This document shows positions 50,421-60,857 of a stretch of 64,000 bases of DNA, piece after piece (position 1 is the stretch's first letter; each line of letters opens with the position of its first letter). The position numbers were made by a program, and so were the translations under genes. Location: the NCBI GenBank assembly GCA_015680685.1, contig MNCI01005332.1, positions 134,129 through 198,128 of the forward strand. Reading direction: 5' to 3'. The stretch comes from Gnetum montanum. Its lineage: Eukaryota > Streptophyta > Gnetopsida > Gnetales > Gnetaceae. The notes under the pieces are model-generated. The model did no database searches and had not been told where the DNA came from. It saw only the letters and a program-made list of their open reading frames with translations.

Positions 50421-52275
50421 CTCTATCATGGGGGAGATGGCCATCCGTGCTAACTCTTTATAAGGCTTGTCATTTTTTCTACTTATTTTTTTACATCTTT
50501 GATTTTACAAGTTATTTATTTTACAATTTCTTTATTTTCTAATTTTTCTAATTTTACACCATTGTTAGTACTTTTGAACCTTTCTTAATTATTTTACACT
50601 TTCTTATATATTTTACTTTGTTTTTTTTTTCAAGTGTGATATTTTCTTCTTTTTACTAATAAAATTACTTTATTATCATAGGACATAGTGTTGGTGTTGT
50701 TGTTTACTAATGATGGTTTGTGCTTAATGTTGTGATTATTGTTGTCTAGTTTTTATTTTTGAATCGTGATGTCTAATGACTTTGACATGGTCTCTTTTTC
50801 ATGAAATAGGTAGTGAGTTCACATCATCCACCCATCCAATAAACTCTATAGTTTTTCTTGTTCTGGGAATTTGATGTCCCTTCCATTAAAGAAACTTTTA
50901 ATCAATTAGTGACCTTGGTAGTTTCGAAGTTAGGAAAGATTCAAAAGGTTTGAAAAGGTTATGACTTCAAGGGGACTTAATACTCTTTGTACTCTTCTAC
51001 TTGCTTGAGTCCTTGAGTGTTTTTCATAGACTTCTTACCATTCTATACCAACCACTAATAGGAAGTCAAATAAGTCTTTGCATGGTGTGGTTCCCATTCA
51101 AAAGAAAGAAAATAAAATTATGGGAATTCAAAGCACATCCCTTAGACATAAATAAGTCCTTGCATGGTGTGGTTTCCATTTCAAAAACAAAAAAAAAGTA
51201 ATTAAAATTCAAAGCGCACTCATTGAACAAATAAATGGGCTACAAGCACTAGTTATAAAACTAGAAAGACATGCACCTATGCCTAAAGGTCCCCTCTAAC
51301 TAAGGCCCTTTCTCTCACTTCCTACTTCTGTTTTCTCCTCTTTATGAAATGGTGGTTGTCTTGTGGAAGCACTCTCATGTCTCGAGTAGATGAATCAATC
51401 TTAAAGTCATGATGCGAAATCACTAAAGTAGATGNATGTGGTTTCCATTTCAAAAACAAAAAAAAAGTAATTAAAATTCAAAGCGCACTCATTGAACAAA
51501 TAAATGGGCTACAAGCACTAGTTATAAAACTAGAAAGACATGCACCTATGCCTAAAGGTCCCCTCTAACTAAGGCCCTTTCTCTCACTTCCTACTTCTAT
51601 TTTCTCCTCTTTATGAAATGGTGGTTGTCTTGTGGAAGCACTCTCATGTCTCGAGTAGATGAATCAATCTTAAAGTCATGATGCGAAATCACTAAAGTAG
51701 ATGGTTTTGGTTTGGACTGAGGATAGGTCTTCCTAGGTAATTTTAAATACAAATTCCACAAGGGACTTCTTATGACCTAATTCCAAATTCCATTCCACCT
51801 TCTCTATTATCCATCGATGCTACCATAACTCACCCTGCTGCTGTGTTCTATGTTATGCTCTATGTCATGGTCTAATGTGTTTGGATTCTTGAGTAGATTG
51901 TTCTTGGTTGATCCTTAACTTTTCATGACCATTAAATTGACTATAGGGCCCATGGACTCCTTATTTGAGGTTATGCAAGGGCAACAAGGGCATGAGCCTA
52001 CTATGGGAAGGACCCACTTGCATAGCTTTTGGTTTGGTTAGTTAAGGTCCCTTACCTTTGACATTGCTACAATCTTATCTTTTACATATTCTAGTGGGTA
52101 TCCCACTCAATGCTCCTTAACCTTTTATTTCATTCATCTCCTAAATTAATTTTTCTTTATTTTTTCAAATTTATGAGTTTCAACATCCTCTTCTCATGTT
52201 TTCATACTGTTCTTGGCCTTTTGAGCTTTCATTTGATCCTAATTTCATTCAAAACTCTTCATAGTTTGCAAGTTT
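50421..52275 (+). other. B2 spacer between pol and the internal promoter
   Basis: Non-coding. Imperfect repeats of about 90 bp at 51070-51235 (each with GCATGGTGTGGTT). A 267-bp block (51168-51434) is repeated at 51437-51703 across an N at 51435 with about one difference; B1 has it once. Homologous to B1 23471-24950. Confidence 0.65.
51168..51703 (+). repeat. 267-bp duplication across an N (likely assembly join)
   Basis: Copies 51168-51434 and 51437-51703 are separated by N at 51435 and differ at about one base (CTTCTGTTTT versus CTTCTATTTT). The surrounding element is far more diverged from its relative, so a real duplication this fresh exactly at an N is unlikely. Read as overlapping contig ends. 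Confidence 0.85.
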
Positions 52276-52348
52276 GACCAAAGTCAATGGTGGATGAGGC
52301 CTAGTCAACTAGGCCTCATCGACACAGTGCAAAAATCCTATATATACC
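52276..52348 (+). promoter_or_regulatory. Putative internal promoter of the extra ORF (B2)
   Basis: GAGGCCTAGTCAACTAGGCC followed by TCATCGACACAG and, about 15 bp on, TATATATACC (52339-52348). The same order of GGCCTAGT/TTGAC motifs and TATA occurs in the family B LTR and in B1 23375-23470. The ATG of the extra ORF is 466 bp downstream, close to the 450 bp in B1. Promoter role inferred. Confidence 0.5.
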
Positions 52349-52813
52349 ACCTAGCACTTAGAAATGTTTTGTCATTTGCTCATAACACAAGGGAATTTTT
52401 TGCAATTTTTCAAAGCCCAAAACCTTCTAGAGCCCATAACTTCCCAACTGTTTGTCCAAATCACTTCATTTTTTGATCCTACACTTACCAGAGGTAAGAT
52501 CTTTATCATGGGGGTTGCAAACCTTAAGGTTTCCAATGAAAAATCAATGAATTTTTTTGGAAATTTTTCTAACTCCCCCAACGGGTTAATAACCTTGACC
52601 ACATAAAAACATCAACTTTTTCAACAGTTAATCCTTTCAACAACCTCTAGGATGATTTATTAATGATAACACATAAATAAAATGATAATTGGAGTAATTA
52701 AATTAGCCATAATCACAACTTAGCCAAGTGTAACTATCCTTAAGAAATAAAGGTATCCCAATTACTTCATGTTACACAACAATTGCTAACCCATTGTCTC
52801 ATTGTGATTACAA

Positions 52814-55659
52814 ATGGCACCGAAATCGAAATGCCCATAAGAAGGAGAACCATCTCTAGTAAGGGAGAAATGGCCCAAAACTAGAAGGGGCTAATAGGAA
52901 CAAGTCCAAGAACAATTAGAGGTAATCCATGCAATGAGACCTCTTTGTGAGGAGCTCGAAGTGGAATCTATCCTATAGATTCCAAAAGAAGAAGTGCCCA
53001 CAGAACAATCACAATGAGGAGAGGTGCTTGGACTTGTGCCAAGGCTTGAGGTGACTTTGAGTCAAGCCTGCCTTGACATTAGCAAGTCCTAAGAAATTCA
53101 ATGATCTGTTCTTCATGAAATCAACTTTAGGCCATTCCTTGAGAAAGCTCTACCAATGTTAAGACCTAACTACAGACCTCTCCCATGTGGCCAATAATCA
53201 CATCCAGTGGGGAATGGTACATGGGAGAGACATATCTCTTCTAGAATAATAGAAGGCCAGGGTCCATTATCAAAATCAAGGACATCCAAGTGTCCTACTT
53301 GGCAGAAGCTATCGCACAAGCACTTGGGTTTCCTAACACTGAAACATAGCTGGCAGAGCTAACAACACAAGGTGATCTTGAGGCCAAGAATGAGTGGATC
53401 TAGCAATGCTACAAAGTTGACTATAGGGAGTACGGTGCACTCACACCAGTGGAGCACATCCATTTCAAAATTTTAGCCTATCACCTCAACCCAACAGTGA
53501 GGCCAACTAAGGTGACTACCTTCTCCACCTGAGCATGCGTCACTCTAAGTGAGAAATTTCTCATCAACCTTCCACAACTTCTCTACTTGGAGATTGAGAA
53601 GAATTTGAAATAAAATAGATGTGGAAGAAATATCTTGCCCTTTCCATGCCTCATTCGAAAACTTTGCAAAAGGGCATAAATTATTCTCTACTCTAATGAT
53701 ACACTCAAGCATACTCCTTTGGCCTCATGGTCTAAGATCATGAAAGAGAAGATGCTAGCAATGACCCAAGAAGAGGAGCAGTTTCCACCACCACCCACTC
53801 AAGAAACAACACTAGAGGCCTACATAGCCATTGAGTGCTTATGCAAAATCTAATAGTAGCTTTTAAGTGAGCAAGAGCAATGTGTAGAAATGAGTGGGGT
53901 GGATACATCTGTATACTGATCAACAATGAGTCACCTAAATGAGGTGGCTCAAGTAGTTATCTAGATAGAGAGGGGTGGCCCAATTTTCTATGCCCAATGA
54001 ATGTAGTTGCCTATGAGGTCAAATCCCAAAGCTCAGGAGGTGACGGTATCTTTATCTCAACACCATGTATCCCCGAAAATCTTTGAGAATGCCACGACTT
54101 TCTCGATGCATTTTGAGGAAGGAAAAGGGGCAACTATCCTAGTGATGTAGCACCAAGGGCAGGAAATAGTGGCTGAAGTTGTTGCTAACCATGTTGTTGA
54201 AATACTAAATGCTCTTGTGACATTTGAACTAGATGTATCTACACTTCAAGACATGCAAACATCCGTAGGCACAATCAGTGGAAAGTTGAATGCAGCCTAG
54301 CTTGAAGAATTGCTAGAACGACTAGTGGGAACTAGGCAACCAATTCTGGATATCTTTGATTTCCTAGAAGACATCATTGTAACCAAGTCAAAGATACAAA
54401 ATGCAAATGACAAATGCATTATTCTTGAGGGGAAACTCAAAATGGCTCAATAATGAAATCAATGTTTGGCTATGAAGGTTTTTTCTTGACTTGCTAATCC
54501 TATGATCCTTAGCCCAATAGTAATAAGAGATGAAGTTTTCAAACAACTTCAAGAATGATTCTAGAAGGCTAAGGAGGAGGTAGTTATGGCCATCTTCAAC
54601 CAATCCATAGCTGAAGCAAAAATGTACTTAATTCTGAAGGACTTAGCATAGATGTGCCAACAGAATAAGACCCTAACTGCACAAAATCATCGCCTACACA
54701 ATGTTGATACTTAGAAGGACCAAATGCAAGAACTTATTAATCAATAGCAAGAGCATCTTACCAAGGTAAACACTGAATTGAGGAGATTGGAGATAGAAAA
54801 TCAAAATCTATCAATGGAGGAAGTGCATGCCTTATGTCAAAAGTCTATCATCAAGATAACCACCTAAAAGGATGAGGCCCTCAAGTTTGAGAAAGTGAAA
54901 AATCACTATAGAGACTAAGTATATTTGCAAAAGGAAGTCAACGAAAAACACATTTAGATGGCAAAGGTAAAAATGAATGAAGCCCTCTAACAACCCCAAC
55001 AAGGAAGAGAAGTTTGACAATCCATCATTGATGGGATCAACACTTACAACAAAGCAAAGATTCACTTGAAGGATTTTTAAATAAAAAATGACAAAATATA
55101 TGGAGTTGGCCAGTCTTCGATATGCAAACTTGGCAATGCAGACTACTGAACAACCATGGTCAGAGTTAGAAAAGCAAGTGGCTAGCTTGTATCTATTATA
55201 CGAGGCTAAGTTCCAGCACCATAAAGACACTTGTAGAAGCTTGAGACTACAAAGGATAAACTCAAAGTTCTTAGAGAATGCTCTAGAGATCAAAAATCAA
55301 TCACTGAGAACCTAGCCAAAAGGATGAATGATCACCAAGAGTTGAAGGACACAATCATGGCATTTAACATTAAATGCAAATAGTTCACTACTTGGCTCGT
55401 CAATGCTAAGGAGCTATTTCTAGCAATCTTGTGTCCGTGGGATGTGCTCGTTCCAACCCACATTGGCAAAGTTGCATGGATGGTGCATGATCCCAAAAGT
55501 AAGGAGGAGAAAATGAAAACACTACTAGATGCTTTCCACCTCCCACCTAAAGTTGTAGCAGCAATAGGACAACCATAGACACCTCAACCACCACCTATGC
55601 ATGAAGTTGATGAAGGTCCCTCATAACCTCAAGAGCCACCATCACTTGGGATCATTTGA
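52814..55659 (+). pseudogene. Family B extra ORF (after pol), decayed copy in B2
   Basis: Frame of about 950 codons from ATG 52814 (MAPKSKCP) to TGA 55657-55659, with some two dozen stops and at least two frame changes (one near 53155). Regions: a Q/E-rich N-terminus; a conserved block about 53175-53600 (SSGEWYMGETYLF, DIQVSYLAEAIAQALGFPN, VEHIHFKILAYHLNP); a variable acidic middle; a long Q/E/K/L-rich stretch 54180-55320 that suggests coiled coil; a conserved tail with NAKELFLAILCPWDVL and a proline-rich end. Most stops are TAG or TAA where glutamine fits, or TGA where arginine or tryptophan fits. No membrane segment, signal peptide or known enzyme motif. Function unknown; a structural or RNA-binding partner of Gag is one guess. 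Confidence 0.82.
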
Positions 55660-55904
55660 TCTTCTCCACCACACTTCACACATCAAGGAACATGCTATCC
55701 AATTTTGAATAGTCATGTTATGGTGTTTAATTTTGTGTCCCAAACACTATCATTTTTGTAATGTATTGATCTATACACTCGAGCATTCCATTTTTTGTCA
55801 AAGTTAATTAGTTTGTTTTATTTTAAAAAGGTTAGTTAATAATCCCATACCTTCCCAATTTTGTAAAGAACTTGAGTAAAAGTTTTCATTCAGTCATGGG
55901 GGTA
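55660..55904 (+). other. B2 3' end and polypurine tract
   Basis: Short non-coding stretch after the extra ORF, ending in CAGTCATGGGGGTA directly before the 3' LTR. The G run (55898-55902) is the polypurine tract. Confidence 0.7.
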
Positions 55905-56819
55905 TGATGAGTCATAGTTCTATCGATTACATCAACAAGACCTCGTTGACGTGGCCTCATCAATGGGGTCTTGTCAATGAGGCCTAGTTGATGCATTATA
56001 TCATGCATCGATGTGGCGTCATTGACACAGTATCTATAGTCAGCTATAAATACGCATCCACCAGCTACATTTATGGCAAGAGAGATTGTAGTTGCAGCGA
56101 AGCTCTTGTAATTTTTTCATTTGAAAGTTAGAATTTTCCTCTAGAGTGCCCACAACAAGAGTCATTAAGTGTATGGATCTTTATTCAAACATCGTTGTAC
56201 CTAAGCACGATAGTGTGTGCAGTAATAAGGATGAGCTTTCTGAGAAACCTTGTAGCACTTTGGATAGATTAAATATTTTATTCATGGATTTAATGTTTTC
56301 AATTATTTATTAAATACTTTCTGTAATTAAGTTAATGAGGTGATTAAGCAAGATAGATTAAACACATAAGTATGACCACTTTCAGCGTAACATGTATTCA
56401 CTTGGTAATCCCCATAGCATTATTGCTTGGCATGCCCAGCAACATAGCACTTGTTCACCTAGCAATGGATACGCAGGTTTATAACATGTACAGAAAGTTG
56501 GATTGAATGCTTATGTTAGGATTAGTTAGATGATAGTTACTTAGTTAAATTAAATTGGTTAATGTAATCACTTTTATCTTCCTTTGAACACCAAACCATA
56601 AAACACAAAATGATAAAAATTAGATGCCTTAATTACACTTAACCATACCAATGTACATCACAAGCGTAATTGGGAAGATAACGAATGACCTTAAGGCAAG
56701 ATTCACTTCCTAGAAGACTAGTGCACTAGAAACAATAAAGTCCATGGAATTCAACCAGATTGCATGTGAACGCTCTGTGATTCATATGGTTGGACATAGG
56801 GGTACCTTGCTACTCATCA
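55905..56819 (+). repeat. 3' LTR of element B2
   Basis: 915 bp, TGATGAGT at the start and ACTCATCA at the end, an 8-bp terminal inverted repeat. About 88% similar by eye to 43277-44214. It carries the CTATAAATACGC TATA box near 56045. Confidence 0.92.
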
Positions 56820-57359
56820 CTATCCTATGCTACACTACCCATTTCAGATAGTATTATAATGTTATAGAAAAAAAACTTGTATGATTTATTTTGGTTACCC
56901 CATTGGTGCTTGGTCGATTTGTAAAGTTTGTCCCATAGATCCTATGGATCTTTGGATGTAATAAAGTGTCAACCTGACTATCATTTTTTTCACTTATTTA
57001 ATGATAAGATATTAGCTTAATGATAAGGCCCTTAATTTAAAGCTTAATTATTTCATAGTTCCACCATCCCTAATTTTTTTTATCCTTTTTTTGCATTATT
57101 CATTGTCCTCATTATAGGTCATTGACCTCCTTGATCATTGAGTTTTTATTTATATCATTTCATTGCATGTACTTCAACATTACTATTTATTCAACCATGC
57201 GACATGTTATGTTACATTCACTGTGACCACCTCCTATGTATTGCAGTGCCTAGTCCCATAAAAAATAGTAGGTTGAACAATAACATGATAAAGTTATTTT
57301 TGGATATCCCAAGTTAGAATAGATTTCTTATTATATATATATTTTAAATTAAATAAGGT
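56820..57359. other. Flank of element B2 with a SINE fragment
   Basis: AT-rich. A degenerate SINE start lies at about 57000-57070 on the plus strand (GATATTAGCTTAATGATAAG). Nothing else identified. Confidence 0.5.
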
Positions 57360-57561
57360 TTACATAACACTTACAACTAATTGAGTAATGCATTGATTTC
57401 ATTTGTAATTTCTAGACATATTTGAAAGAGAAATTATGTTCACATGTTCATCCTATAGTAAAATTGTACATCTTATTAAGTGTACCACAAATCATTATTT
57501 TCATTTTTTGAACATTAACTTTCATTCCTAAAATATCAACAAAAGTCATCAAGAGTATTAA

Positions 57562-57717
57562 CAATGAGGTATTAGCCTAATGATAAGACACTTAATTTAG
57601 AAGCTTCAAGTCATGGGTTCAATTCTGGTAGGAAATGTTGAGTTATATAAAGTTTTATTTGAACTATATAGTGGGGTGTACCTATGTTTCACTTATTTCG
57701 GGTTCCAACACCCCATA
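57562..57717 (+). repeat. tRNA-derived SINE with target-site duplication
   Basis: Box A TTAGCCTAATGATAAGACAC (57571) and box B GGGTTCAATTCTGG (57616), ending GGGTTCCAACACCCC. Flanked by the exact 11-bp direct repeat AAGAGTATTAA at 57551-57561 and 57718-57728, which proves insertion by target-primed integration. Length about 155 bp, with no obvious A or T tail. Confidence 0.88.
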
Positions 57718-57754
57718 AAGAGTATTAAGCGTTTGACACATTTCTTCTATTAAC

Positions 57755-57907
57755 AATGAGGTATTAGCCTAGTGGTAAGACATTTGATTTGTAAGCTCCA
57801 AGTCATGGGTTTGATTTCAATGGCCAATGCTGAGTTATATAAACTTCTAATTAGACTATATATCTCAGGTTGTACCTATGTTTCACTTATTTGGGTTTCA
57901 ACACCTT
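57755..57907 (+). repeat. tRNA-derived SINE copy
   Basis: TTAGCCTAGTGGTAAGACAT (box A) and ATGGGTTTGATTTC (box B), ending TTTGGGTTTCAACACC. Flanks TTCTTCTATTAA and TCCTCCTATTGA look like a worn target duplication in the LINE debris; the neighbouring LINE copy at 58150 shows the uninterrupted site. Confidence 0.82.
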
Positions 57908-58330
57908 CATAATCCTCCTATTGAATTTGAAATTAAGGCAACATCATGAGCATAGAGTAAGAGTCTAATAAGATTGCTTCTAATTATAATTGTAAATTGA
58001 GTTGCCATTTTATACATCTACGCTTCACGTTCATCAATACAAAGTCCAAATAAAGTAGGAGAAATAGGACGTTTTTTTAATACTAATAAAACCATTTAAT
58101 AAATTTTTTTCTTGTCCAACAAAGGTCATCAAGAGTGTTAAACATTTACTATAATCCTTTCATTGAATTTGAAATTAAGGTAAGATCATGAGCATAGAGT
58201 AAGAGTCTAATAGGGCTAGTTATAATCGTAAATTGTGTTGGTATTTTATACATTCATTCTTCAAGTTCTTCAATAAAAGAGCCCAAATAAAATAGGAGAA
58301 ATAGAATATATTTTGTTTAAGGAAATGTTA

Positions 58331-58578
58331 GGTCTACCTAATACATGCCCCTAAGGTGGTAGCATAGTGGGCACTATTTAATAAAATTCCTTCTTATCCA
58401 TTGATTAATTAAATACATAATTTTTTAAATCTTTTTCCTCGATAATATAATAAGAACTTATAAATTTTCTAAACCCGTCCATCTAAGGACAAAATCATAA
58501 GCCTTCCAAAAATGTATTTGTACTATCCGGGTACGAACATCGATGGAATCAAATCAACCACATATTTTGAATCCACAG
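58331..58578. other. DNA upstream of laccase remnant P3
   Basis: AT-rich; the last 80 bp lead into an AG acceptor at 58577-58578 and are probably residual intron. No gene. Confidence 0.5.
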
Positions 58579-60857
58579 GTTAATGGTATGCATGGGTGTG
58601 GACAGAGACAACGAAGATAGAGGTGAAGAAAGGTGAGAAGGTGCTCCTACGGATCATCAACGCAGCTATGAACACGCTGTTTCTCGCAGGGGTGGCAAAT
58701 CACAGCCTCACCTTGGTGGCCGCTGACGGACATTACACGCAGCCCTACAACACGTCCTACGTCGAAATAGACCCGGGCCAGACGCTGGACGCGGTGCTCA
58801 CGGCGGACCAACCCTGCGGCTCGTACTATTTTGCAGCGCAGATCTCGCTGAGCAACACAAATTTCACCGACGGAAACACCACCACTGCAACCATCGAATA
58901 AAAGGACTGCACCTTCGCGAGGTCCTCCACGCCCCAGCCAGCATGCCCGGCCCTTCTCGAAATGAAGGATAACACGGCCTTTTAGAAATTCCAGTTCTCG
59001 CTGCGCAGCCTCAGCTCCTCCAATATCCAAACCATTTGATGCGTTTAGATAGGTATTATGTAACTTCAACAAATTAAGGTTACTTGCAAAATCTAGCAAC
59101 ATATAATGTAGATAGAGTTACCATATATGCAAGCACATGATGCCTAAATTATCGTACTGCAATAAAGTTATAAATATAAATTAGGCAGCTGATGGATGCC
59201 GTAGTAATTAAGTAGTTACAATAAAATTATGAAACCAAACACTGCAATAACTTATGGGTTGTAGTTATTGCATTGCAAGGCGCAATACAATTACAGCCAA
59301 GAATCCGAACTGTAATATCAAAACTTGCTACAAAAAGATGTGATGGAAAGAAGGGTAAAAGATGCAATGGGAAGAACGTAGACAAGAGAGAATACAGTGT
59401 TTTCAGTTTAAATTGAGACTATAGTAAGGTTTTCTTTTTTCTCCTTTATTTTCCTAATTATATGTTTCAACTTTTATTTTATTGTTTTATATTTAATTTG
59501 ACTCCACAAATTATTCGGAGTTTAAGCTGGTCAAGCAATTAATTGCCCAAGTTCATAAAAAATCGAAAAGATTTGACAAGCGAATCAAATTGGCACATCA
59601 GCAAAGTCAAATATGCCATTAATCGCATATTGGCCGTTACGTGCCAGTTAAAAAATCATTGGTTCTGATCATCGTTATGATCATATCCGTTACGGTGGTA
59701 ACCATCACTGGATTGCACTCAAAATACATCTTACAAATTTTGTTTGGTTATTTTTTTCTTATATATGCAAAGGTCAGATGAAGTTTAGGATTGAACCTCA
59801 AACCTGTCCCAGTAGCATGGTTGGAGGAAGTTTTGGATTGACCCTCCAACTTATTACAATAGTATACTTTTGTCAGTGAAAAGATAAACTGAAAAAGTTT
59901 TATAGATGCTCAAACCACAGATATAGGAACTTCTATCATAGATATTTGATCAAAAGACAAATTTTTAAAAATCTAGTAAATGCCTATTAAAAGAACAAAT
60001 AGAGGTAGTTTAGGATCGAACATCACACCTTAGTTACATGAGGGAAAAATTGAATTTTCCATACATGAGGGACAAATGTAGTCAATGCTTTAATTCCATA
60101 CATTCATGCAAGGAAATTTTGGAAGGATACTTTTGAAATATTTACTATCAAAACTGCAACCATCCATTTGAAAACTATCAATGAGCTGCAAAAATGATTT
60201 TTCATGTAACCAGAGCATTCAAACATGCTATAAAAATATACTTGAAGGAGGTATAGGATTGAACGTCAAACCTGCTACAATATTATAGTTTTATCATAAT
60301 CTTATATATTTAGCTAAAAGAATAAACAGAGAAAGTTTAGGATCCAAGATTATACCTGTGACACTAGTATACTTAAGAGAAAGTTTAGGACAAAAGTATA
60401 CTTGCAATCGGACAAAAAAGAAAAAGTTAGGTTCGAACCATTAGCTTGTTTCAACACAAAAATTGAATCTTTAACCTGTTAAGGTTTAAGAAAAAAAAAA
60501 ATCCGAAGAATACTTTTATCCTTGATGTGCACAAAGGACAAAGGAAAGAAGTTTAACATTGAACCTTTAACCAGGCTAAGATAATAGTTTTGGAATACCT
60601 TATCTGGCGAATGGTATGAATATAATTTCTTAATTAAAAAGAGTTTCAGTAGTATTATTTCCGATATCTTTCTTCGCTGAACTTTTTGTATTGCAGGTGT
60701 ATGGATGATGCATAGCCATCTAGAATCCCACCAATCGATGGGAATGGACGTTGTGTTCATAACCAAAAACAGACAAGACAATGCTGTGACAATAGAGCAC
60801 CCGCTTACTCAGAAGAATCTTAAACTTGGTCTTATTTCACGTCATTTGCTTTATTAA
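58579..60857 (+). pseudogene. Laccase pseudogene P3
   Basis: Exon 58579 to about 59040 encodes cupredoxin domain 2: a GTTAATGGT start (the NG of the conserved INGxxG), a frame change, then TTKIEVKKGEKVLLRIINAA, DPGQTLDAVLTADQP and SLRSL. Stops TAA at 58899-58901 and TAG at 58983-58985 fall where tyrosine fits. The last exon 60697-60857 follows a TTGCAG acceptor and encodes VWMMHSHLESHQSMGMDVVF, with the type-1 copper cysteine replaced by serine and a tail running past the usual end to a TAA. The exon for domain 3 is absent between them. P3 lacks the domain that P2 keeps, and the reverse. Confidence 0.9.
59760..60610 (+). repeat. Degenerate tandem repeat inside the P3 intron
   Basis: About seven spaced units of the type GTTTAGGATTGAACCTCAAA followed by an ACAATAGTATACTTTT-like end (near 59780, 59830, 60010, 60250, 60335, 60430 and 60550). 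Related pieces occur in the P1 and P2 introns (for example 7575, 13920 and, reversed, 14200-14300), so the array predates the split of the three laccase copies. Confidence 0.55.

Larger units (their letters stand above)
43277..56819 (+). mobile_element. Element B2: second family B Athila/Tat-like element
   Basis: 13.5 kb on the plus strand, opposite to B1: 5' LTR 43277-44214, PBS 44216, gag, pol, spacer, extra ORF, PPT, 3' LTR 55905-56819. About 270 bp of this length is probably an assembly duplication at 51435. Its LTRs share features with each other that B1 LTRs lack (for example GAGATTGTAGTTGCAGC), so B2 is a separate insertion. No matching target duplication flanks it. Confidence 0.9.
57360..58330 (-). 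mobile_element. RTE-like LINE reverse transcriptase debris
   Basis: Minus-strand translation of 57912-58110 reads ISPTLFGLCIDERE and LLLYAHDVALISNS, the block PLSPTLFxLYIDE ... LLLYADDVALIS of RTE-type LINE reverse transcriptases (catalytic ADD worn to AHD). A second copy of the same block lies at 58125-58320. The stretch 57440-57560 fits the following part of the protein. Two SINEs are inserted into it (57562 and 57755). Only RT fragments remain. Confidence 0.65.

Noticed and set aside
54832-55293. 153-codon minus-strand ORF with hydrophobic content
   Set aside because: It is the antisense of the family B extra ORF; a similar antisense frame at 20436-20836 arises for the same reason.
20063-55659. 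Nonstandard genetic code (UAA/UAG as Gln) to explain the stops
   Set aside because: Element A keeps a long open frame with ordinary stops, CAA/CAG remain common, and private stops show active decay. Ordinary nuclear code with deamination explains it better.
57571-57629. Possible functional tRNA gene
   Set aside because: Box A and box B are present, but no cloverleaf with a proper acceptor stem and anticodon loop is apparent, and the unit is a repeated SINE with a target duplication.
58647-59102. 151-codon minus-strand ORF
   Set aside because: Antisense shadow of the P3 laccase exon.
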